Below, piece by piece: positions 32,397 through 39,794 of a DNA stretch of 64,000 nucleotides. The stretch's first letter is position 1. Each line of letters opens with the position of its first letter. The stretch is from DATEDA01 sp963754305 (GTDB taxonomy: Bacteria > Pseudomonadota > Gammaproteobacteria > Burkholderiales > SG8-39), in NCBI GenBank assembly GCA_963754305.1, contig CAVWFR010000034.1, positions 1-64,000 of the forward strand. Reading direction: 5' to 3'. The notes below the pieces were generated by a model. The model ran no database searches. It had not been told where the DNA came from and worked only from the letters and a program-made list of their open reading frames with translations. The translations under genes and the position numbers were made by a program.

Positions 32397-33596
32397 CTAC
32401 CGGATCCTGACCTCGGGGAGCGGAAATCCGTTGAAGCACGACGCGTATGCAGTGGTGTACGCGCCCGCGTTGCGGATGTAGATGAAGTCGCCGTCCTGCA
32501 GGTCGACGGGCAGCTCCTCGTCGCGCATGATGACGTCGACCGAGTCGCAGGTGGGACCGGCGATCGTCCACTTCACGTCGTGGCCGGCGCGGTCGGTGCG
32601 GATCTTGTACTTCAGACCCTCCGCGGTCTCGATGATCCCGCCAAAGAGCCCGGCATCCCAGTACATCCAGCGGGTGCCGTTGCGCGTGGCGGTACCGACG
32701 ACCCGGCACACGAAGTAGCCGGCGTCGGAGACGAGATAGCGGCCCGGCTCGGCGATCACCCGCACCTCGGGCGGGAAGGCCTCGAGCGCCCGGTTGACCA
32801 CCTCGCCGATCACCTCGATCGAGGGAATCGGCTTCACGTGCCGCACCGGATAGCCGCCGCCGATGTTGAGCAGCCGCGGCTGCAAGCCCGCGGCGATCAT
32901 CTGGTCGAACACCGCGCGCGCCTTCTCGATACCGACGCGCCAGTTCTCGGGGTTGCGGCACTGCGACCCGACGTGGAAGGTGACGCCTGCGAGATCCGCG
33001 CTCAGCGCGGCCGCGGCCGCGACCATCTCGGGGACCTCGGCGGTATGCGCCCCGAACTTGCCCGCGAGCGGCCAGTCGGCGCCGATGTTCGGCGTGTCGA
33101 TGCGGAGGTAGAGCTTCGCGTGCGGCGCGACGGCGTGGACCTTCCGGAGCTCCTCGACCGCGTCGACCACGAACCACTCGACGCCCTTACCGGCGGCGTA
33201 CGCGATCCACTCGCGCGCTTTCATGGGGTTGGAATAGAAAACCTGGGCCGGCGGCACGCCCAACCCGACGAGAAGATCGAGCTCGGCGACCGAAGCGATC
33301 TCGAACCCGGCCCCCTCCTCGATCAGCACGCGCAAGACCCGCGGATCGGGATTCGCCTTCACCGCGTAGTGCGGCCGCACCCGCGGCATCGCGTCGAGGA
33401 ATCGTCGCGTCTTCTCGCGGACGATGTCGTTGTCGACGAGGAGAAACGGCCGCGTGTACCCGTTCCTGGCGGCGGCCCGAACCGCCTCGAAGTCAAGGCT
33501 CGTCTCGGGGTGGGTGTCGAAGTACTGTTCGGGCCGTTGTGGCGGGTGGGCGCGGGCGGCAGCGGTCTTCGTGGGTGAGGCAACAGGGACAGGCAT
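32397..33596 (-). CDS. Fold-III PLP decarboxylase (ornithine/lysine/arginine group)
   Basis: This 399-residue eukaryotic-type ornithine/lysine decarboxylase has an alanine-racemase-like barrel followed by a beta domain. Lys80 in RPHYAVKANPDPRVL forms the Schiff base. FHVGSQCRNPENW and LNIGGGYPVRH bind PLP phosphate, IAEPGRYLVSDAGYF follows, and Cys350 in GPTCDSVDV completes the active site across the dimer. It makes putrescine or cadaverine. Ornithine and lysine specificity cannot be separated here. Upstream lie a strong promoter, a leader terminator and a small leader frame, which point to regulated expression. Confidence 0.93.
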   Translation of the reverse strand: MPVPVASPTKTAAARAHPPQRPEQYFDTHPETSLDFEAVRAAARNGYTRPFLLVDNDIVREKTRRFLDAMPRVRPHYAVKANPDPRVLRVLIEEGAGFEIASVAELDLLVGLGVPPAQVFYSNPMKAREWIAYAAGKGVEWFVVDAVEELRKVHAVAPHAKLYLRIDTPNIGADWPLAGKFGAHTAEVPEMVAAAAALSADLAGVTFHVGSQCRNPENWRVGIEKARAVFDQMIAAGLQPRLLNIGGGYPVRHVKPIPSIEVIGEVVNRALEAFPPEVRVIAEPGRYLVSDAGYFVCRVVGTATRNGTRWMYWDAGLFGGIIETAEGLKYKIRTDRAGHDVKWTIAGPTCDSVDVIMRDEELPVDLQDGDFIYIRNAGAYTTAYASCFNGFPLPEVRIR

Positions 33597-33656
33597 GCAA
33601 CTCTCTCCGGGGGGCAGGGCCTCGACTAGCGCTTGATCACAATGCGACGCGACGCT

Positions 33657-33680
33657 CTAGCGGTTCCTCTCGCCTGTCAT
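33657..33680 (-). CDS. Possible 7-codon leader peptide upstream of the decarboxylase
   Basis: On the minus strand, AGGAGGTCATC precedes an ATG at 33680, giving MTGERNR and then TAG. This is the best ribosome-binding site in the region, far better than that of the main gene. The frame is the same as that of the decarboxylase start 84 bases later. It could be a leader peptide whose translation affects the downstream gene, or a former N-terminal start interrupted by an amber codon. No other support exists. Confidence 0.4.
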   Translation of the reverse strand: MTGERNR

Positions 33681-33721
33681 GATGACCTCCTGCCCCAGTG
33701 CCCGCGTCGAACGCGTGCCGC

Positions 33722-33746
33722 AAAAAGAAAAAAGGCCAAGCGGCCT
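33722..33746 (-). terminator. Intrinsic terminator in the decarboxylase leader
   Basis: On the minus strand AGGCC, loop GCTT and GGCCT form a 5-bp stem (33733-33746) followed directly by TTTTTCTTTTT. It lies about 55 bases downstream of a strong promoter and 40 bases upstream of the leader ATG, so it would stop transcripts before the decarboxylase gene. It could also terminate read-through from the Mrp gene at 33956. Confidence 0.75.
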
Positions 33747-33779
33747 CCTTCGAAAAAGCCGTTCGGCCCAACGATTCGC
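33722..33779 (-). ncRNA. Candidate short RNA or attenuated leader
   Basis: If transcription starts just after the TATAGT box (near 33778) and stops at the U-run (near 33722), the product is a roughly 57-nt RNA. It contains GTTGGGCCGAACGG, able to form a small hairpin ahead of the terminator stem. It might be a stand-alone small RNA or an attenuator for the decarboxylase. No known RNA family is recognised. Confidence 0.4.
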
Positions 33780-33784
33780 GCGCG

Positions 33785-33813
33785 ACTATACCCCCCACCC
33801 ACGGAGGGGTCAA
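33785..33813 (-). promoter_or_regulatory. Strong sigma-70-type promoter
   Basis: On the minus strand TTGACC (33808-33813) and TATAGT (33785-33790) are separated by exactly 17 bases, the best promoter match noticed in the window. It lies in the 359-base gap between the Mrp gene and the decarboxylase gene and points toward the latter. The rest of 33814-33955 shows nothing clear. Confidence 0.75.
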
Positions 33814-33955
33814 CACCGTTTGGCAACGCACCTGCGAGCGCGTTACGCCACCCCGACGCGTGCGGGGCAAGGTGTCATGGGAGGCAGGGTCGAACGGCGG
33901 CGCGGGACGCCGACCGCTCCGTCCAATCCGGAGGCGGCCGGCCAGTCAATCGGTT

Positions 33956-35044
33956 CTAAGTGTTCTGAACGACGATGTTCGGGAACTTCCCGGTCATGTC
34001 CTTCTGCAGCTCGCCGATCTTCACCGCCACCCGCCGCGCAATCGCGCGGTAGATCTCCGCGGTCCGCCCGTCCGGGTCGGCGACCACCGTCGGTGTGCCC
34101 GAGTCGGCTTGCTCGCGGATACGGATGTCGAGCGGAAGCGCGCCGAGGAGCTCGACGCCGTAATCCCTGCTCATCGCCGCGGCGCCGCCAGAGCCGAAGA
34201 TGTGCTCCTCGTGGCCGCAATTCGAACAGACGTGTAGCGACATGTTCTCCACGATGCCGAGGATCGGAATCCCCACCTTCTCGAACATCTTGAGGCCCTT
34301 GCGCGCGTCGATGAGCGCGATGTCCTGCGGCGTCGTCACGATCACCGCGCCGGTCACCGGCACCTTCTGCGCGAGCGTGAGCTGGATGTCGCCGGTGCCC
34401 GGCGGCAGGTCGACGACGAGGTAGTCGACGTCGCGCCAGCGGGTGTCCTTGAGGAGCTGCTCGAGCGCCTGCGTCACCATCGGGCCACGCCACACCATCG
34501 GCGTATCGACGTCGATCAGGAAACCGATCGAGATCGCCTGCAGGCCGTGGCCGTTCATCGGCTCGAGCGACTTGCCGTCCTTCGACTCGGGCCGGCCGGT
34601 GATGCCGAGCATCGTCGGTTGCGAGGGGCCGTAGATGTCCGCGTCGAGCACGCCCACAGTTGCGCCTTCGGCCGCGAGCCCGAGCGCGAGATTGACCGCG
34701 GTGGTCGACTTGCCCACGCCGCCCTTGCCGGAGGCCACGGCGATGATGTTCTTCACCCCCGGGACGAGCTTCACGCCGCGCTGGACGACGTGGGCGGCGA
34801 TGCGGGTGGTGACGTTCACGTTGACCGCGCCGACGTCCGCGAGCGAGCGCAGCTTCTGCAGCACGAGCTTGCGCATCGGCTCGACCTGCGTTTTCGCCGG
34901 GTAGGCGAGCTCCACCTCGACCGTGACGTCCTGGCCGGCGAGCCTGATGCTCTTCACCGAGCGCGTCGCGACGAGATCCTTGGCGGTATTAGGGTCGACG
35001 ATCGTCTGTAGCGCGGACTGGACGTCCTGTTCTGTGAGGGGCAT
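33956..35044 (-). CDS. apbC: Iron-sulfur cluster carrier protein ApbC/Mrp
   Basis: This 362-residue P-loop NTPase carries [4Fe-4S] clusters to target proteins. The N-terminal MIP18/DUF59 domain spans about 1-90 (LTEQDVQSALQTIVDPNTAKD). The deviant Walker A lies in IAVASGKGGVGKSTTAVNLA. LDADIYGPSQPTMLGI and PPGTGDIQLTLAQ are Mrp signatures, and CSNCGHEEHIFG provides the CxxC cluster site. Length is normal. It is divergent from metG, the arrangement seen in many proteobacteria. Confidence 0.96.
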   Translation of the reverse strand: MPLTEQDVQSALQTIVDPNTAKDLVATRSVKSIRLAGQDVTVEVELAYPAKTQVEPMRKLVLQKLRSLADVGAVNVNVTTRIAAHVVQRGVKLVPGVKNIIAVASGKGGVGKSTTAVNLALGLAAEGATVGVLDADIYGPSQPTMLGITGRPESKDGKSLEPMNGHGLQAISIGFLIDVDTPMVWRGPMVTQALEQLLKDTRWRDVDYLVVDLPPGTGDIQLTLAQKVPVTGAVIVTTPQDIALIDARKGLKMFEKVGIPILGIVENMSLHVCSNCGHEEHIFGSGGAAAMSRDYGVELLGALPLDIRIREQADSGTPTVVADPDGRTAEIYRAIARRVAVKIGELQKDMTGKFPNIVVQNT

Positions 35045-35137
35045 GTTGCGACTCCTGAGGGTGAAAGCAGTCTAGCAGAGTCGATTTGGTGGGTTATCCA
35101 CGCTAAACTCAGGGGTTAACTGCCGACGCCGCGCCCG

Positions 35138-37222
35138 ATGTCCCGCCTCCCGTCCCGCCGCCTGTTCGTCACCACCGCCCTGCCGTACGCGAACGGCTCG
35201 TTCCACATCGGCCATATCATGGAGTACATCCAGGCCGACATCTGGGTGCGATTCCAGCGCATGCGGGGCCACGCGGTGCACTTCGTGGGCGCGGACGACG
35301 CGCACGGCGCGCCGATCATGCTGAAGGCCGAGGCCGAGGGGATTTCGCCGCAGGCGCTCGTCGCGCGGATCGCCGCCGAGCGCCCGCGCTACCTCGAGGG
35401 CTTTCACATCTCCTTCGACAACTGGCACTCGACGGACTCGCCCGAGAACGTTGCGCTGTCGCAGGACATCTACCGCCGGCTCCAGCAGGCCGGCTTGGTG
35501 TACACGCGCACGATCGAGCAGCTCTATGACCCGGTGAAAGGGATGTTCCTCGCCGACCGCTACATCAAGGGGGAGTGTCCCGTCTGCGGCACCAAGGATC
35601 AATACGGCGACGCCTGCGAGAACTGCAGCAGCGTTTACGCGCCGACCGACTTGAAGAACCCGTACTCGACGCTCTCCGGCGCGACGCCGGTGCTGAAGTC
35701 GTCCGAGCATTACTTCTTCCGCCTGTCCGATCCGAAGTGCGTCGCTTTCCTGAAGGCGTGGACGCAAGACGGGCGGCTGCAATCGCAGGTCGCGAACAAG
35801 GCCCGGGAGTGGCTCGAGGGCGAAGGCGACAAGGCGCTCGCCGACTGGGACATCTCGCGCGATGCGCCGTACTTCGGGATTCCGATCCCCGATGCGCCGG
35901 GCAAGTACTTCTATGTCTGGCTCGACGCGCCGATCGGCTATCTCGCGTCGCTCAAGAACTACTTCGAGTCCGGCAAGGCGGCCGCCAACGGCGAACGCCG
36001 GAGCTTCGAGGAATTCCTCTCCGCCCCGGACACCGAGCAGATCCATTTCATCGGCAAGGACATCATCTACTTCCACACGCTCTTCTGGCCGGCCATGCTG
36101 AAGTTCGCGGGCGCGCCCTATCGCGTGCCGGACAACGTCTACGTGCACGGCTTCATCACGTTCACGGGCGAGAAGATGTCGAAATCCCGCGGCACGGGCG
36201 TCAGCCCGCTCCGGTACCTCGAGCTCGGGATGAACCCGGAGTGGCTGCGCTACTACATCGGCGCCAAGCTGAGCGCCAACGTCGAGGACGTGGATTTCAA
36301 TCCGGACGACTTCGTGGCGCGTGTGAACTCGGATCTCGTCGGCAAGTACGTGAACATCGCCAGTCGGTGCGCCGCGTTCATCGTGAAGCGCTTCGACGGC
36401 GCGCTGGCGCGGCCCGACTTCACGCCGGACCTCGAAGCCGCATTCGCGTCGGCGGCGGATGGCATCCGAGACGACTACGAAGCACGCGAGTTCGGCAAGG
36501 CGCTGCGGAAGATCATGCAGCTCGCCGATCTCGCCAACCAGTACGTCGATCAGCGCAAGCCGTGGGAGCTCGCCAGACAGCCGGGCGAGGCCGCGGCGCT
36601 GCACTCGGTCTGCTCGACGGCGCTCGCCCTCTTCCGCGATTTGACGCTCTACCTCAAGCCGGTGATGCCGAGCGTGGCGGCGACCGTGGAGCAGTTCCTG
36701 AACATCCCCCCGCTGCGGTGGCAGGATGCGTGGAAGCATCTGCCCGCGGGCCACCGTATCAACGCGTATCAGCACCTCATGACCCGGATCGATCCCAAGC
36801 AGGTACAGGCGCTGGTCGGACTGAGCGGGGAGCCGACGGTCGCGGCGCCGCCCCCCGCCTCCCCGCCCGGCGCGGCACCCGCGAAGGTCGACGGAAGCGA
36901 GATCTCGATCGACGATTTCGCGAAGATCGACCTGCGCGTGGCGAAGGTCGTCGCCGCCGACCACGTCGACGGTGCGGACAAGCTCGTGAAGCTGACGGTC
37001 GACCTCGGCGGCGAGATGCGGACGCTCTTCGCCGGCATCAAGTCCGCCTACCAGCCGTCGCAGCTCGTCGGCCGGCTCACCGTCGTCGTCGCGAACCTCG
37101 CGCCGCGCAAGATGCGCTTCGGCACCTCCGAGGGAATGGTGCTTGCCGCCGCCGGCGAAGGTCCCGGCATTTTCCTGCTCGCGCCCGATTCGGGCGCCCA
37201 GCCCGGCATGCGCGTGAAGTAG
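35138..37222 (+). CDS. metG: Methionyl-tRNA synthetase
   Basis: This 694-residue class I synthetase charges tRNA-Met. The signature PYANGSFHIGHIMEYIQAD (HIGH motif) is near residue 18. The zinc knuckle is CPVCGTKDQYGDACENC, with one four-cysteine set. KMSKS occurs in FTGEKMSKSRGTG near 350. The helical anticodon domain follows, and a C-terminal tRNA-binding (EMAP-like) domain begins at about IDDFAKIDLRVAKVVAADHV. Size matches E. coli MetG (677). The ATG is only 93 bases from the divergent apbC start. Confidence 0.98.
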   Translation: MSRLPSRRLFVTTALPYANGSFHIGHIMEYIQADIWVRFQRMRGHAVHFVGADDAHGAPIMLKAEAEGISPQALVARIAAERPRYLEGFHISFDNWHSTDSPENVALSQDIYRRLQQAGLVYTRTIEQLYDPVKGMFLADRYIKGECPVCGTKDQYGDACENCSSVYAPTDLKNPYSTLSGATPVLKSSEHYFFRLSDPKCVAFLKAWTQDGRLQSQVANKAREWLEGEGDKALADWDISRDAPYFGIPIPDAPGKYFYVWLDAPIGYLASLKNYFESGKAAANGERRSFEEFLSAPDTEQIHFIGKDIIYFHTLFWPAMLKFAGAPYRVPDNVYVHGFITFTGEKMSKSRGTGVSPLRYLELGMNPEWLRYYIGAKLSANVEDVDFNPDDFVARVNSDLVGKYVNIASRCAAFIVKRFDGALARPDFTPDLEAAFASAADGIRDDYEAREFGKALRKIMQLADLANQYVDQRKPWELARQPGEAAALHSVCSTALALFRDLTLYLKPVMPSVAATVEQFLNIPPLRWQDAWKHLPAGHRINAYQHLMTRIDPKQVQALVGLSGEPTVAAPPPASPPGAAPAKVDGSEISIDDFAKIDLRVAKVVAADHVDGADKLVKLTVDLGGEMRTLFAGIKSAYQPSQLVGRLTVVVANLAPRKMRFGTSEGMVLAAAGEGPGIFLLAPDSGAQPGMRVK

Positions 37223-37242
37223 CGCGGGCCGACGGTCCAGCG

Positions 37243-38253
37243 ATGTCTGACGCGAACGGGAGCGCCGCCTACGCGAGCCTGGTGTTCTTGGGCGTCGCCG
37301 ATTTCGCGCGGAAGCCGGTCGCCGAACAGGCCGGGCTGCGGGAGCGCCTCGATGCGGCGGTCGTGCGCGCGCTCGCGGCCCTCGCCCCCGCCGACCGCAT
37401 CGTGGCCGATGCGTCCGACGGCGTCGCGGTCGCCGTTCTCGGCGTACCGGCCGACGCCCTTCTCCTTGCGCGGCGGATGCGGCGCCTCGCGCGCGGCGAG
37501 GGCGGCGAGCCTTTCCCGATCAGGATCGGCGTCAACCACGGCCCGATCCGGCTCGGCGCCGACGATCACGGGGAGCCCTGCCTCGTCGGCGACGGTGTGG
37601 TCGCGGGCGCCGCGGTCGCGGGATTCTCCGCGCCCGATCGCATTCTCGTCTCGCGGTCGTTCCGCGATGCGCTCGAGCCGGCGGATCCCGAGCGCGCTGC
37701 GCGCCTGCGGGCTGCCGGCACGCAGACCGACGCGAGCTTGCGGTCCTACGAGCTTTACTCGTTCGAGACTACGGGCAGCGACCCGGGCGCGGCCACCACG
37801 GGAACAAGCGCATTCGCGCAGGCAGAGAGTGCCGCGCCGCCGGCGCCTCGCCGCCGCTTGCTGCTCGTCGGGGGAGCGAGCGTCGCCGGCATTCTAGCCG
37901 CCGGCATCGTCGCGCGCGTCGCGCGGCGCGCCGTGCAGGAGGCAAAGCGCCCGGCCGTGGTCGAGCTGGCGATCCTGCCGTGGGGCGAGGTCATGATCGA
38001 TGGGGTCTCCAAAGGGAGGACCCCACCGCTGAAGCGGCTCGAGGTTCCGCCCGGCAAGCACACGATCGAGATTCGTCATCCCGCCCATCCGCCGGTTGCG
38101 CTCAAGGTGGCGCTCGACGCGGGCGAGGAGCTGAACGTGCGGCACACCTTCGCGCCGGTCGCCGCGCCGCCCGCGCAGTCGCAACCCCGCGAGCCGCAGC
38201 CCTCCCGCGCGCGCCGGATGTGGAACGACTTCCGCAAGCAGGCCGGGTTCTAG
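37243..38253 (+). CDS. Degenerate class III cyclase-like domain with membrane segment and PEGA domain
   Basis: This is a 336-residue protein. Residues about 10-180 resemble the adenylate/guanylate cyclase catalytic domain (FARKPVAEQAGLRERLDAAV, then DASDGVAVAVLG and IRIGVNHGPIRLG). The usual FLDIV metal Asp reads FLGVA, so activity is doubtful. A hydrophobic helix follows near 204-225 (LLLVGGASVAGILAAGIVAR). Residues about 240-290 form a PEGA-type domain (WGEVMIDGVSKGRTPPLKRL). It probably exposes the PEGA part outside the membrane. The Ser/Thr kinase gene follows after 88 bases, so the two may form one signalling unit. Confidence 0.82.
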   Translation: MSDANGSAAYASLVFLGVADFARKPVAEQAGLRERLDAAVVRALAALAPADRIVADASDGVAVAVLGVPADALLLARRMRRLARGEGGEPFPIRIGVNHGPIRLGADDHGEPCLVGDGVVAGAAVAGFSAPDRILVSRSFRDALEPADPERAARLRAAGTQTDASLRSYELYSFETTGSDPGAATTGTSAFAQAESAAPPAPRRRLLLVGGASVAGILAAGIVARVARRAVQEAKRPAVVELAILPWGEVMIDGVSKGRTPPLKRLEVPPGKHTIEIRHPAHPPVALKVALDAGEELNVRHTFAPVAAPPAQSQPREPQPSRARRMWNDFRKQAGF

Positions 38254-38341
38254 TCGAACGCGAGAACCGATGTCGAAGGCAGCGCCTTTCCCGACTTCGG
38301 GGAGCACCAGGGGATGTGGCCCCTCGTGTCGTGACTAAGCC

Positions 38342-39658
38342 GTGAGCGAGCCCGAGCGCCTCGGCCGGTACACGCTGCAGGGCGAGCTCGGGCGCGGCGC
38401 GATGGGCATCGTCTACCGCGCCTCGGATGCGATGCTGAACCGCACGGTGGCGATCAAGACGATCAACGTCGCGGCCGATCCCGCCGAGCGCGAAGAGTAC
38501 GAGAAGCGCTTCTACCAGGAGGCGAGGGCGGCCGGCGGCCTCAGCCATCCGAACATCGTCACCATCTACGACATCGGCAACGCCGGGGACGTCGTCTACA
38601 TGGCGATGGAGTTCGTCCAGGGGAGCGAGCTGACGAGCCTGCTCGACGGCCGCGTCGTCGACCCCGCGCAGGCGCTCGACATCGGCGCGCAGATCGCCGA
38701 TGGCCTCGCGTATGCCCACGAGCGCGGCGTCGTGCATCGCGACGTGAAGCCGGCCAACATCATGGTCGAGCGCGGCGGCCGGGCGAAGATCATGGACTTC
38801 GGCATCGCGCGGATGCGTTCGTCGGACGTGAAGACGCAGACCGGGATCCTGCTCGGCTCGCCGAAGTACATGGCGCCGGAGCAACTGCTCGGCCGCGGTG
38901 TCGATCATCGGTGCGACATCTTCGCGCTCGGCGTGGTGCTCTACGAGATGGCGGCGGGCGTCCCGCCCTTCTCCGGCGACGACATCACGCAGATCATGTA
39001 CCGGATCGTCCACTCGAACCCGCCGGCGCCGAGCGCGGTCAACGCGCGGCTGCCCGCGATCCTCGACCTCGTCCTCGCGCGCGCGTTGGCGAAAGATCCG
39101 GACGCGCGCTACCAGAGCGCCGCCGAGCTCGCCGCGGATCTGCGCGCCGCCCGCGTGCAGCTCCTCGCGGCCATGCCGCCGCGCGGGCAAGAGGACAAGA
39201 CGGACGAAGAGGACGACGCGAGCCAGACCCTCCCGATCGGCTCGCTCTCGCTGCCGCCACGCGAAGAGAAGACCCCGGCCCGAGCGCTGGCCCCTGAGCA
39301 GATCCCTGCGCGGCCCGATCCTCAGCCCAAACCGCAGACCGGGCCGCCGCCCAAGCCGGAGCGGGCCGAGCCGGGCGCCCGGCTCCGCATCTCGCGACGC
39401 TTCGACTCGACCGAGGCGATGCGGCGGCTTGCCGCAAGCTCCGGCGACGCGTTCGAGCGCACGGTGAAGCTGGACTTCGCGGCGCTCGGTGCGTCGAGCG
39501 AGCCGCCGGCGCTCGGGGGGCCGCAGCCGGCCGCGCCGCTGTCCGGATCATCCGCGGCGCCGCCCGCAACGCAGGAGCGCGGCGGGCGCGAGCGGTTTGG
39601 CCTATGGGCGAGTGTTACCATCGCGGCGCTCGTCGCGCTCGTCATCGCGCTCGGCTGA
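38342..39658 (+). CDS. Membrane-anchored Ser/Thr protein kinase
   Basis: This 438-residue Hanks-type kinase starts at GTG. The kinase domain (10-275) has LGRGAMGIVY, Lys39, catalytic Asp134 in VHRDVKPANI, DFG at 152-154 and GSPKYMAPEQ. A long proline- and acid-rich linker (about 280-415) contains possible autophosphorylation Thr/Ser. A single C-terminal hydrophobic helix (LWASVTIAALVALVIALG) anchors it with the kinase on the cytoplasmic side and no sensor domain outside. It is the second such kinase in the window. The gene ends 136 bases before the Ehr-like operon, in the same direction. Confidence 0.92.
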   Translation: MSEPERLGRYTLQGELGRGAMGIVYRASDAMLNRTVAIKTINVAADPAEREEYEKRFYQEARAAGGLSHPNIVTIYDIGNAGDVVYMAMEFVQGSELTSLLDGRVVDPAQALDIGAQIADGLAYAHERGVVHRDVKPANIMVERGGRAKIMDFGIARMRSSDVKTQTGILLGSPKYMAPEQLLGRGVDHRCDIFALGVVLYEMAAGVPPFSGDDITQIMYRIVHSNPPAPSAVNARLPAILDLVLARALAKDPDARYQSAAELAADLRAARVQLLAAMPPRGQEDKTDEEDDASQTLPIGSLSLPPREEKTPARALAPEQIPARPDPQPKPQTGPPPKPERAEPGARLRISRRFDSTEAMRRLAASSGDAFERTVKLDFAALGASSEPPALGGPQPAAPLSGSSAAPPATQERGGRERFGLWASVTIAALVALVIALG

Positions 39659-39794
39659 GGACGCCAGAACAAAACAAGATGGCCACAGCGGACACAGCGA
39701 TCCCGGAGCAGGAAGCTCGAACGTCGATCGCTCCGATCCTCGCTCCGGTCCCCGCTCTGATCCCCGTTGTCCGCCGCGGGCGCGCTCCCCTGAC
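39659..39794 (+). other. Gap before the Ehr-like operon
   Basis: These 136 bases hold no supported gene. A 39-codon frame from 39679 lacks a ribosome-binding site and is low-complexity. No clear promoter is seen, so the operon may be read from farther upstream. Confidence 0.4.
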
